NCBI GenBank assembly: GCA_009103225.1
Contig: RHPI01000810.1
Span: forward strand, 1,281,962-1,345,961
Source of the DNA: Chlorokybus atmophyticus
Taxonomy: Eukaryota; Streptophyta; Chlorokybophyceae; Chlorokybales; Chlorokybaceae
Length of the DNA: 64,000 nt
Direction: 5' to 3'
The notes under the pieces: generated by a model
What the model saw: the letters and a program-made list of their open reading frames with translations, nothing else
Told to the model about the DNA's origin: nothing
Databases searched by the model: none
Program-made: the position numbers and the translations under genes
Shown: one piece after another, positions 47,180 to 59,824 of the stretch
Layout: each line of letters begins with the position of its first letter
Position numbering within the stretch: the first letter of the stretch is position 1

Positions 47180-49360
47180 TTATGGTTGACAATGCGGAAG
47201 CATGCGCAGATCTTCTTTCCGTTGAGGGTTCGGCACGCTCCCTCCCATTTTTTAATGCCACTCATTACCCTCTGGATGTTCTTATTGTTACCCAAACACA
47301 CCAGCTGGGCGAGAGCGTCCTACCGCCCGTCAACATCTCGAACCCAAATGCGAGTGAGTCCGAAGATTGACAAGGGCACAGCAGGTCTTTCAACTCTATC
47401 CATGCATTGAGCATTGCCACACGCGGTGGTGCTGAGATAGTGGCGCATGGCATATGCGCGGTGTTGGACACCCACCTTAAGCATGTGGTGCTGCAGCTGG
47501 ACATCACCAACGCCGCGTTGGCAAAGGCCTTCAACTTCGTTGATTGCGCAGCCATGTTTGAGGAGTTGCGGGCTGGCCCTTTCGCCCCTTTCATTCCCTT
47601 CATGCGATGCTTCTACACTCTCCCTCGCTGCTGATGCACAGCCGAGTCAACCGCATTGAGCGCATCCTTTCCGCGACAGGCACCCGGCAAGGGGATCCTC
47701 CAACCGATTGTACGCGCTCGTGCATACCCGTGTGGTTAGTAATGTGGTTAGTAATGTGGTTAGTAATGTTCTTGCCCAGTACACCACCGTATTGTTTCCT
47801 ATGTACGCCGATGACACATTCCTGATTGGCCCAACTGAGGACGTAACGGCGGCAGCAGTGGAGGTGCGCGCTGCTCTGAGGTAAGTGGGCTTAAGGCTTA
47901 AGTGGGCTTGCATGTGCGTTGCAACAACTCGTGCGCCTTCAGCCGTTCAGAGGTTCCTGACATCTTTTCGTGAAGAGTGAAGATGCGCACGAGCGTCGAT
48001 GACTTCACTGCGCTAAAGGTGCCTTAAGGATCAAATGCCACCGTTGTTGCTGCCTGCATCAATTGTTTGGACCGGATGATAACGGCGTTGCGCGTATTGC
48101 GGCACATGCGCAATCCGCAGGTTGCCACTTTGCTGCTAACAAGCTGCATTGCTGGCCGTCTTGCCTACCTCATGCGGAATGTGGCCCCCTTCAGCAGCTG
48201 TTAGCCTTCAACAGGGCTCTGCTAAACTGTTTTGCCCATGTCATGCATATGGCGGACGTTTCGAAGGTGCTCAGCTCGCGCGTAAGTTAGCAGCTAGCGT
48301 TGCCTGTTGATATGCGCGGCGTTGGCTTGCGTGCCATGGCCGAGAGATGGCGCCAGCAGCATTTGTTGACAATTTGGCGATGGCGGCGTCCGTGCTCATT
48401 TGTCGCTTTGCATCAGTGGGGTCTACGCCCGACTCTGACCTGACTGTTGCCATCGTCACTGCTTCCAGCATTCTAACCACTCTCCCCTTCCAACGAGCAA
48501 TGCGTGATGCGGTTGCTCAGCTGACACTTTGCACCAAAGGTTTTGGGTGCTTTCACAACGTTACAAAGCCTGTGTCTGTAAGAGGACCTCACCACAGCCA
48601 TTGACACCACAGCTCGCGGTCAGCTACAGACAGAATTGGCAGTGATCTCTGTTGCGAACGCTACTCGTTGCAATCGGCTTCGGGAGGAGGTGCAGGTGCT
48701 TGGTTGACGGCGGTTCCTGCGCACCGGAATCACCGCTTTTTAGACTTCGAGTTCCGCACAGCCATGCGTCACCTGCTTGGTTGGCCACACCCACTCCTAG
48801 CACATGTGCAGCTTTGTTCATGTGGTTATCAGCTCACCAGTGCCCGAGACGAGCATATGACATCTTGTATGCGCCATGGCCATCACAACGTGACACACGA
48901 TGATGTGCGCGACGCTGTTGCTTGCATAATGCGGGAGACGAGCTTCACCGTCGGGGTCGAGACTCGCGCATGCTGCTCGACGTCACCATCACCGGCAGCC
49001 ACTACCTAGCGGGATCAGCTGCACAGAGTGCGGAGGGCGAGAAGCGCTGCAAGTACTGGGGCAATCTCTCAACGGACACGTTGATCAGGTTGGCGATCGA
49101 GTCGCACGGTTGGATGGGTCGCCCGTCGATGGACTCGCTAGCCACTTGTGCACGCCGAGCGTTGGATGCTCGTGAGTTGGAGATGCGGTATCTATCACGC
49201 TGTGATTGCCTTCCGCCAGCGCATAACTGTCACGTTCCAGCGCGCGGAGGCCACAGCCATTATGGCTCTAGCTGCAGCGCACGCGGCCCCGTCCTTGCGG
49301 GTGCACGATAGACAGCATGCAGCGCTTGAGGACATTGCTCTTGTGCAGCCCACTGTATGA
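47180..49360 (+). pseudogene. Degenerate LINE (non-LTR retrotransposon) ORF2 fragment
   Basis: Frameshifted reverse-transcriptase sequence: VLQLDITNAALAKAFNFVD and FMRCFY, GTRQGDPP, and the catalytic box MYADDTFLIGP near 47800-47830. Downstream come GVGLRAMAERW/APAAFVDNLAMAASVLICRF, FRTAMRHLLGWPHPLL, ARDEHMTSCMRHGHHNVTHDDVRDAV, and FQRAEATAIMALAAAHAAP. Stops and frame changes are frequent. A short repeat, gtgtggttagtaatgtggtt (47730-47765), sits in the middle. No intact endonuclease is seen. Clade is not assigned. Confidence 0.75.
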
Positions 49361-49433
49361 TTGTTTGCGAACAGTAGCGTTGTACACTACACACCACAAG
49401 CATTAGTTGGCCCCCGTGTAATGTATTCGTAAT

Positions 49434-51540
<2,107 letters not shown>

Positions 51541-52019
51541 ACTCATGCACGCATGCATGACTGAGCTAGCTGTCAGTCATGTTAGCACGGTTTGCTGTAG
51601 TGTAGCATTTTGAAATCAGTTATGCGCGCACGCAGGTAGCTTAAGTACACGCGCACAGCCACGATCACCAATGTCCGCATGCACGCAGCCACACACCTGT
51701 TCGCATTGCATGTCCGCATGTACATGCGCACACAGAGAGACACACAGTGACGCACGCATCCTAGTATATGCTCAGGTTTTGAGTATGAGCACATCATGTC
51801 AACTCATATGCTGTATACTGCTCTCACACATTAAAACATACACATACATGCAGACTCAAGTGGACACATATGCAGGCACGCAACTTCAGCGTCAAACTAC
51901 TACAAGCGTGCAATCTCCATAATTTACAAAGCTTATTTGTAAAGCTTAAATACAAAGTCCCTTTCATCTCTTGACAAGGTGGAGTACACCCTGTCAAGGC
52001 GAGAGGAAGGCACCGCAAC
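51541..52019. other. Spacer downstream of SEFIR-EP gene
   Basis: CA/TG-rich spacer with no gene seen. It holds the 3' UTR of the minus-strand gene and a small palindrome, acaaagctt/aagctttgt-like (51926-51955). Confidence 0.4.
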
Positions 52020-53841
52020 TCATGCATTCTCTTCGATGGCATTCATCTCGTCCAATGCGTGTTGTGTTGAGGACGGTGCATCCGTTTTGTTATGTTTCTC
52101 ATACTGCAGCTCCAGGAACGTGTAGTAATCTGGCCGATTGTCCGCCTCAAGGTAATGTCGATTGCCAACAGGCCACTGCTTCCACAGCTCGAGCCGATAG
52201 TAGTTGGCAATGTCAATCGGCTCCACCATGAGTCGAAAAGTGTTGCCTCTCGCACACCAGACATTGGACTTGCTAAAAAAGTCAGCAGGCAACATGCCAT
52301 CCATGTGCCATTTGTAAGCTGTACGCCAGAAGTCCCGTACAACCCTATCAAGTTGGTGGAAAGGTCATATCAGTACTGATGAAGCTTTCAGTTGCACTGA
52401 GCTTGAAACTGCGATGCATGTCGTCTGACCTGCGTGCGCGCTCAACCTTTTTCAAGCGCTGTTCTTGCGGGCTGTCATCATCACCACGATACGTTCTGAA
52501 CTCGGCGTAGGAGTCCGCAGAGGTCCTCACAAAGGCTTGTATCGTATCCATGGCGTCTTGTACATCATTGCGCCACTGGTTGGTAAACTCTGTTTCATTT
52601 CTGCGCTGCTCGGCGACACTCAACACGCCCACTCTCGGTGAGTCCGCAGCGCTGCAAAGGTGAACGCACTTGAACTACGCATGTCATGTGGTAGGTCAAC
52701 AGGTCCACACTGCACGTTAGATGCCAATCAGGCCGCAATGCAAACCTATGTGGCATGGGCATGGGCTGCACGAAGGCCGGAACACTTCCCAAGTGCTTGA
52801 CGAGGGTGTCGTACCCAACCCAGGGATCCTATTGCATAAAGATAGGAACAGAAGACCACGAGTTACTGATGCAGAGATTGTGACATACCATGAAATACCA
52901 TTCTGACTGGATGCATGCTGCAAGCTCTTTCTTGTTCATCAAGAAGTGGGCACAGCTTGGAGCGAACGCACCACACTCTTTGAACTTGCCTGCTGATCGC
53001 CAAGGGTAAAGTAGCTAAATTTCCGGATCTGCGCAGGTACATGCTTTCTTGCTCCCGGGGGCCGGAAGATGACTGGTACCAACCACCCGGAAAGGTTCTG
53101 CTCCTCATAAACCTTGTTCAATACATTCGTGTACTCGTCGTGCGTCCCGGCCCCCATTTGATCATCTGCGGTGGGCTGCTTCAATGAAAACCGCTCATAA
53201 TGCTCATCACAGGCCACGATCACCTGAAGCATCATAAGACGAGATGAAAGCCTAAGCATGCAATGCTGTAATGCAGATGTGCCTGCTTACTATAGGGAAT
53301 TGTTGAATGTGAAAAGCTGGGAGTGTTGATGACAGCAACCATGCGCAAGGTTTACTATTGGGAATGATATGACAACCGGTACCTTTGTGCCATCGTTCAA
53401 CATCTGCCCAATAAAAGCCGGCCAGGACTGGTATGTATTTTTGTAGTCCACAATGACTTCGATATTGTGTTGTTGCAGTTGCTCGGCAAGCCTCCGCACA
53501 CGCTCTGCGTGTTGGTTGTCAAACTGGCAGTAGCTGATAAACACTGTCAACTTGGGTGCCGCAGACAGTGCCCCTGTAGCCTCTCGTCCCTGTCCGCTAT
53601 GTGCACGGCACACGCAAAACAAAATAAGCAAGGTGCATTTGCCGCAACAATTTAATGCATGCTTGCTCAAAAACCTGCATTGAACTTACGCAATAGCAGC
53701 GTGATTGACAGCGGCTGATTTCTTAAGGTGTTGAGCACTACCATGGTTGAGATATGTGTGGTTCCAGTAGCCAGCGCCAGTGACAATGGATGCAGCCGCA
53801 GCCAGCACTGCAGGCAGCCTCAGAGATACCAGTCCGCCCAT
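52020..53841 (-). CDS. Membrane-anchored SEFIR/TIR-like protein with EDS1-type EP domain
   Basis: Six exons (53690-53841, 53383-53596, 52990-53223, 52716-52828, 52430-52651, 52020-52344) sum to 1260 nt, exactly 419 codons plus stop. Residues 4-25 (LVSLRLPAVLAAAASIVTGAGY) suggest a signal anchor. SEFIR/TIR-like domain, about 66-225: KLTVFISYCQFDNQHAERV, LAEQLQQHNIEVIVDY, WPAFIGQML, VIVACDEHYERF, WLVPVIFRPPGARKHVP, and a terminal GYDTLVKHLGSVPAF. C-terminal domain, about 285-405: YAEFRTYR, KKVERARRVVRDFWR, DGMLPADFFSKSNVWCARG, and FRLMVEPIDIANYYR (EPIDIANYYR at 353-362), then NRHYLEADNRPDYYTFLE. This mirrors the EP-domain core of EDS1/PAD4/SAG101 (VEPLDIANYYR then HYL..GRP.RY). No lipase-like domain is present. 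Exon 3 uses a GC donor (gcaagt). A role in immune-type signalling is inferred. Confidence 0.82.
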
Positions 53842-53993
53842 CTCAAGACGCTTCTGCTTCTCCTAGTAAGCCAAGAGCGGTGCAGGCCAACGCATGGGCA
53901 GCAGCGAGCTCAGCTCCTGTTCAAGTTCAGCATTGGCCATGTCCAAACCACCAAGTGCTGTACAACTGTACAGCTGTAGAAGACCAAACGAAA

Positions 53994-54017
53994 GGGGTGG
54001 GGGGGTGGGGGGGGGGG
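53994..54017 (+). promoter_or_regulatory. G-run upstream of SEFIR-EP gene (possible G-quadruplex)
   Basis: GGGG-T-GGGGGGG-T followed by about 11 G, roughly 155 bp upstream of the proposed start at 53841. It is flanked by direct repeats accaagtgctgt (about 53949 and 54020). It could be a promoter element or simple sequence. Confidence 0.4.
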
Positions 54018-54030
54018 TCACCAAGTGCTG

Positions 54031-54318
54031 TCAGCTGAGATGATTACGACAAAATGCACTATACATCTCTTCATCAGTTCCGACAACTTGCACTACAGCA
54101 AATGCATTGAAGTACGAAGGCATTGCTGTTACTGCAGCCAGTAAGACCCCGATGCCATTGACAACGACTTCACCTACTTGAATACTACAGCATGCTTGCC
54201 CTAAGTTAGAAACGCTGCTGCACACAGGAGGTATACTACTGGCTGGCTGCAAGAAGCACATGTTCATAGAATGTTGGAAGATGTGCGTCTGTCTGTGCGC
54301 GCGCCAGAGTGTGTGCAT
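54031..54318 (-). other. Hydrophobic exon-like frame upstream of SEFIR-EP
   Basis: A minus-strand frame includes IQVGEVVVNGIGVLLAAVTA, SYFNAFAVVQVVGTDEEMYS and ends CRNHLS. It is hydrophobic in the centre like a membrane segment. It might be a separate small gene or an alternative 5' exon of the SEFIR-EP gene, but no splice to exon 1 is obvious. Confidence 0.25.
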
Positions 54319-55075
54319 GCATGCGTCTGTCTACGCACACAGACGCACAGGCGCTCATCAGCATGTGCGGGGTACCTACACTGCTGATGCACAGACTGTG
54401 AAGTTCGTTGAGTTAGAGAAGCTTTCTGGAGGACCGGTTAAGCAGCAAAAGGGGCAACACGAGGGGAAGTAGTCCGTGGGGACACACAACGAAGCGGCGA
54501 GCTCACAAAGCCGTTAGCAATGGCGAGGCATTGCAGCGCACCTGGGCAAGCAGGCCGAACCCTAAGCAGTGCTTGCAGGATTTGTCGCCATGTACATCAG
54601 GGACACTGCGCCGTTGGCGTTTGCTAACCAGCGCCTCCCAGCATGGCGCTGACGTACGAAGCTGGCGCCTGCTGCGCTTTCTCACCCACCCCTCCCGGAA
54701 AGTCCCTTCCAGCCGGGCGGCGGACACCGCCGACACCGCCGTCTCCGACCGCCTCGCACTCCGTGCCAAAGTACACAACACGAGACAACTTTGCTCTGAA
54801 CGTGCATCTCTACTGTGCTACACTGTATAACAACACCATACAAGGTATTGATGGGGCGCGGAAAACAAGAGATGAGCCAGGGATCCTGGCCCGCACTCCT
54901 GGGGCGGCCCCAGGAGTCCTGGTGCATGCACAACATAAGATTCTCCTGTCATGATATAAGATAGGGTATCGGCCGACTGCTGACGTGACGGCTTGATTGA
55001 GACCATCCATTTGCAGCCTGATAACAGCCGTATCGGGCTGAGGACCTCTGCTCGGTGTGACCTAATGCGACCTTT
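54319..55075. other. Spacer, no gene supported
   Basis: Proline/alanine-rich frames at 54530-54830 on both strands are ambiguous. A perfect 10-bp inverted repeat, actcctgggg-cgg-ccccaggagt, lies at 54895-54917. Confidence 0.35.
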
Positions 55076-55320
55076 TGACGTACGCAGCTGCTGATATCAG
55101 GGCAGGGCTGGGCAGGGCAGGGCTGGGCCTAATATCACGCCTGATCAGGCTAGACGCATGACATTGGCGGCACGTGATGCACCGCTGCCAATATCGGGGC
55201 GTCAGCGTACGACGCTGCTGATATCTTATAGGGCCTAGCCTGATATCAAGCACAATCAGGCTAGACGCCTGACATTGGCGGCACGTGATGCACCATTGCT
55301 AATATCGAGGCGTTTATAAC
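55076..55320. repeat. Tandem duplication, period about 115 bp
   Basis: Units at about 55127-55203 and 55241-55313 share atcaggctagacgc, tgacattggcggcacgtgat and aatatcg-ggcgt. They are joined by ctgatatc-containing linkers and a gggcagggctg mini-repeat at 55103-55127. Confidence 0.75.
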
Positions 55321-55599
55321 TCTGGCACTGCGCCCTAACACGACCACGATCGTTCCCACATTGCATGCCACTCCGACGGACCCCTAAGCCAAAGTTATGA
55401 AGAAATAGACCAACACTAAGTAGACCACAATATCTCTCAACCTGAATCATATAATGACTTTAAAACTGCTGTACCGTGTTGCTGTACAGTGCCAGCCGGC
55501 ATTGGACGTCGATGAGGGCAGAGTCGTTTTTGCCCTCAGCAGTTTTAAATCGGTTGGGATCCTGCTTGGCTCTGCTGTCCGCTCCCCTCCCGCTCCTTA

Positions 55600-56135
55600 G
55601 ATGTGCGCTCGCTTCCCTCCTGCTACTCTGCTTGGAGTTCCAACGGGGGTAGCCTTCAGCAGCAGCAACTCCTTCATGCGGGGATGGATGGTGCAATTAA
55701 AGCTCAACTTGTGCTCGAGGCACTACCTCTCCCTCATGGGCCGTGCCTTAATCGCCAACCAATGCAATTTTGCTTGCCTCTCGTACATTACAGTGGCCCA
55801 GCCGTCCCAATCCGACCTTGCTTGTCTACGGCATGCATGTATTGTACTTTTGTGGACTTCCCCTGAATAAGGCGCCTCCGAAAAACCCCTCCACCCGAGG
55901 CAAGGTCAGTTAGCAAGTGGTATGTCTTCCGAAAGAAGATGGTGGCCTTTGCGTTCTGGAACTACAGACACAGGCTCTACTTGCCAAGTGGGCCTCCCGT
56001 CGTAGTAATCCCAATTGGAAGCAAATACACCGCCTTAAGGTTCTTGGTAAAGCGAGGTCTCTGCTGTGGCTTTTAACGCGTAAAGCTCTTCACACCGGCG
56101 ACAAGCTCTTGCACATCACACGGCGCCTGCAGCAG
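55600..56135 (+). pseudogene. LINE ORF2 C-terminal fragment
   Basis: Plus-strand frames read LATLLGVPTGVAFSSSNSFMRG-like sequence, LSLMGRALIANQCNFACLSYI, LRHACIVLLWTSPE, then with a frame change VCLPKEDGGLCVLELQTQALLAKWASR and FLWLL-like SLLWLLTRKALHTGDKLLH. This is the typical region C-terminal to reverse transcriptase in L1-like elements. Internal stops show it is dead. It is a different copy from 47180-49360. The palindromic array at 56140-56700 follows directly. Confidence 0.65.
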
Positions 56136-56700
56136 AATCCGTTCTCGGCACAAGCCAATTGTGCCGTCAGCGGCACCTACCTTCGACTTCTACGAGCAGT
56201 TCTTCTCCCAAGACGGCACAAGTCGCTTTGTGCCGGCAGAGGATCGTAAGTCACCATCTGTCAGCCGGCACAAGCTGGTTACTGCCGCTGACGGGGCAAA
56301 CTGCGTTGGGCCGACCTCGGCACAGCAGTACTTATTACATCTTCGGCACAGCAGCGCTTCTGCCGTCTTCGGCACAGCTGCGACCCCACCGTCTTCGGCA
56401 CAGCAGCGCTTATGCCGTTTTCGGCACAATAGCACTTCTGCCAACTTCGGCACAGCAGCGCTTCTGCCGTCTTCGGCACAGCTATGAAGTACCGTCTTCG
56501 GCACAGCAACGATCCTGCCGTTTTCGGCACAATAGCACTTCTGCCGACTTCGGCACAGCAGCGCTTCTGCTGTCTTCGGCACAGTAGCACTTCTGCCAAC
56601 TTCGGCACAGCAGCAACAGCAGACGTGCCGTTGACGGCACAGCTCGAGTGTGTCGACCTCGGTGGACCAGCAGTCATGCCGATAACGGCCCAGCCATCTC
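56136..56700. repeat. Array of about 20 TGCCG-N4-CGGCA palindromic motifs
   Basis: The core is itself an inverted repeat. Good examples are gtgccgttgacggcac (about 56625), gtgccgtcagcggcac (56160), tgccgttttcggca, tgccgtcttcggca and tgccgacttcggca. Spacing is about 26 bp in the central part (unit close to cagcagcgcttctgccgtct plus tcggca) and irregular at the edges. Four-base centres vary (TCTT, TTTT, ACTT, TGAC, TAGC, ATAA) while the arms are kept. No coding meaning is credible. Confidence 0.85.
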
Positions 56701-57003
56701 TATTCCACAATAAGCAGCACAATATAGCAGGCAAATCGCAAGCAGTTTTCCTGGCAAAGAAATCTTAACCTCATATGGAGTTTACAATATACCATGTACT
56801 CTTAACTAGTACTAGAATAGGCTCTAATTGTTTGCAAGAAGCTAACTGCCACCAGGAAGCTAAACTGCTGGTAGCAAGCTAAACTGCTAGCAAGAAGTTA
56901 GACTTTTAGCAGGAAGCTAGACTGGCGGCTGCAAAGAAGCTGCATGGAAGCTAGACTGGTTGCTGCAAGAAAGATGAGCGAAGGTCATCAGCTTGGTACC
57001 CAA
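56701..57003. repeat. GAAGCTA-type short repeats
   Basis: About 56835-56960 holds degenerate copies of aggaagctagactg and gcaagctaaactgct. Otherwise noncoding. Confidence 0.5.
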
Positions 57004-59427
57004 TTATGGACCGGGTTGTCGCTTGGCTTGACTATTCCAGTGCCAGCCATAGCGTGCTTCTCCAGAGTCATCCTGTACCAGCCAGCGCTTGTTGACTGCA
57101 AATGTAATAAGCATGAGACCGATCTGCGAGTCAGTGAACTTTGCAAGCAGATGGTCCTCCTTCAGCAGCCTCCCAATCTGCGTCCCGTATGTCCCCCCCT
57201 CCAGGAAGTGTACACCTCCAGCAAGCTCTCGCGGTTGGGAACATTGGCGCACAAGGTATTGCAGCAGATGCCAGCCAAGTGCATGAGGTGGTCAGAGCAA
57301 CGATTGATCTGCAAGCAAGAATTGTTACAAGTGTGCATCATGCAAGCATGCTGCCCATGTTACAACCCACTGCAACGTTCTTACCCTCTGATTGATGTCA
57401 TGCTGGTCTTCTGGCTGCACGCGCTTGTCAACCACGAGCGTGCAAACGCATCTTGGGGTGACTTTTGCAATGCAGTCGCTTGAAGAGCAGTCTGAGCAAG
57501 GGCAGACTGCAGACGGGGCTACCAAGGATGCAGGCCAACCACAACTGCGTCCCTGCATCACTCAAGCAGCCGCATTAGTGCATGTCACGCATATAGTCTT
57601 CCTTACAGTTACGCTTGCAATCCGCTGTGCCGCAGCACACGATCTACTGCGCTCACCAAGATATTGCTGCACAAATCTCGTCCCCGGTCAGCTGGCCAGC
57701 ATACCCGTCCGTGTCACGTACTGGCATGTAGACGCGTTGATCACCGATACCCTTGGCGTTGTACCACTCCAGCACCTTCACTTTGTAGCTGCGCCAAGGA
57801 GTCTCTTGCTCAAGCACCTCCAGTACTTGACCGCGCTCAACAGCCACAACCCTACGGCTGCTGCTGCCGCTGGTGCTTGCAGCATCTCCTGTGGGTCTGC
57901 AGCACCAGCCGCATTTGAATTCCTTACGAGTGCGGGTGCAAAGCCTTGTGCAAGAGGATAAATGGCGTACGTAAAAGCCACCTAGTCCTCACGCAGCTGC
58001 ACTTGAGAAGGCGGCTCAGCAGACAACAAGGCAAGCAGCACAGCATTTTCGCTGGAGGGAAAGTCTGCAACGGTGAAATTTGGGCCAAGCCCGTAGTCTG
58101 TGCGCAAGCGGCGTGGAGCTGGCTCCTCTGCGTCAGCGCGCTTCTCAGCGCGTGCAGCGCGCATCTTCTCCTTGCGCTGCTCATGGGTCAAGCCGACCGT
58201 TTCGCCTGGCGTTAATGGATGGCCCCGTCTTGCATTATCCACAAACCAGCGGATTTGCTCACGAATCCATTCTGCAAACAAGAGGCAGTGAGCAGCCATT
58301 CTGCAGGAAGCACAAGACATCTGGCAGGTGGCAGCTGGCATATAGACGCACATGCACATAGGCAGACGCAGACTACTTACTTGCAGGCCAGCGCAGTGTC
58401 TGTCCGTCGATCTCCAGCGGAGTGTGATTCTGCATTACATCCGCCACCACCTCCTCCCTGATGTCGTAATCTGGGCCGGCCCGATTGACGCAATTGCCAA
58501 CATAGTGGTTTGGGAACTTGGCCCACAGCTTCTCCTTTAGAAGCTTGCGGTTGTCCTCCTGGATTCTCCACTGTGTCTCGTCCTTTCTCTTCAAATAAGC
58601 GTGCCCATTTTGCTCTACTCCCCTAGGCTTGTCAACGACAGGGGCAAAGCACTTTTCCTCCAGCTTTGCCTTTTTGACTGCCTCTGACTCCTCTTCGCAG
58701 TTAACTTCATCAACAGCTCCTGCGCACAAGGCCAACAGTCAGCGCATGGCACTTGCAAAAGAGAGCAACGCAAGCAGAGCTTCAGCCAAGCTGCAACTTC
58801 AGCTATGTTGCAGTTGCGGCTTGGCTAACACTGTTGTTTGCTTGGCTGAAGCTGCAGACCGAAGCGTACAACATACAGCAAAGCAAGTAGAGCTTCACCC
58901 AACCTACCACTTCAACTAAACTGCAGCTGCGGCTTAGCTGAGGCTCTGCTTGGCAGAAAGCCGATATGCAGCTTTTACTCAAGCTGCAGCTTCAGCCAAG
59001 CCGCAGGTTCAATCGAGTTGTAGCTTCAGCTTGACTGAAGCTGCAGATCAAAGCATACCAATGAGCAAGCAGAGCTTCAGCTGCAGGAGCAACTAAGATG
59101 CACCAGCAGCTTGGCAGCAGACTAGTTGAAAGCAAGCACACCTGTGTCCTCAGGTTGTGCTCCCGCCTCGTCCTGCTCCTCTTCATCTTCAGCTTGCAAC
59201 CTCGGCTCATCCCTGTTTAACTTCTGCACGTCTTCAAGGATCCGCGAAGCAATGCTCAGCCTAGGTGTGATCTGTGCAAGAATTTCTGCTGAGAAGCTAT
59301 AGTAAGCTTCTCCATCAATCTCTTCCTCCTTGAACTTCTCCGCTATTGCTTGTGCACTTAGAACCCCTCTTAACAATTTAGCTACCCGTTTGGAGATAAG
59401 CTCTACGCTCATCCTATACACTGACAT
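57004..59427 (-). CDS. Unrecognised protein with SAM-like N-terminus
   Basis: The start ATG at 59427 opens exon 1 (59142-59427), MSVYRMSVELISKRVAKLLRG, then EKFKEEEIDGEAYYSFSAEILAQITPRLSIASRI, which resembles a SAM-type helical domain (EEEIDGEAxxxFxxEILxxI), followed by an acidic stretch. Exon 2 (about 58379-58719) has AVDEVNCEEESEAVKKAKLEE, HAYLKRKDETQWRIQEDNRK and AKFPNHYVGNCVNRAGPDYD. Exon 3 (from about 58273) has KWIREQIRWFVDNARRGHPLT and PRRLRTDYGLGPNFTVADFP; it may end at its own stop near 57982 or splice onward. Further minus-strand frames (RVVAVERGQVLEVLEQETPWRS; YGTQIGRLLKEDHLLAKFTD) suggest more exons down to 57004. Function unknown; a transposon-associated gene is possible because of its neighbours. 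Confidence 0.5.
58720..59141. repeat. Intron packed with GCTTCAGCCAAGC-type repeats in both orientations
   Basis: The intron repeats agcttcagccaagctgca and its complement tgcagcttggctgaagct-like forms at 58778, 58840, 58990, 59020 and 59070. The transcript could therefore form alternative hairpins. Splice ends are ag-GAGCTGTTG at the 3' side and ACACAG-gtgtgc at the 5' side. Confidence 0.7.
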
Positions 59428-59663
59428 TGTGCTTTAGAGCAGCACACAACCTTGCAGCTTGGTAGCAGCTAGAAACAGCTTCCAGCACCGCAACCTAGCA
59501 AGTAGGCCCGGAAACGCCAAGACGCAAAACAGTCAACCACCGATTACTGCCGCCACCACCTTCACTACCGCCACCTCCACCGCCGCCACCGCCGCCGCCG
59601 AAGCACCGCGGACAGCTGTGCTTCTTCGGAGGTTTACTGCGCAAAAGTCAGCTGCGCACAAGT

Positions 59664-59690
59664 TAGGGTTAGGGTTAGGGTTAAGGTTAG
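59664..59690 (+). repeat. Interstitial telomere-like tract (TTAGGG)n
   Basis: gttagggttagggttagggt followed by taaggttagg. It contains three perfect TTAGGG units plus a variant, and lies between the divergent SAM-like gene (59427, minus) and the BED-finger exon (59825, plus). Confidence 0.8.
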
Positions 59691-59824
59691 GACTCCTGAG
59701 TAACAAATAGCCACAGCAACATACATAAGACATACAACGGCTACTCCTATATGTGGCGGCGGCGTGCTTGGTGGCCTCGGTTTGTGAAGCGTTGAGCTGT
59801 TGCAGCGTATTGAGCATAGCAAGC

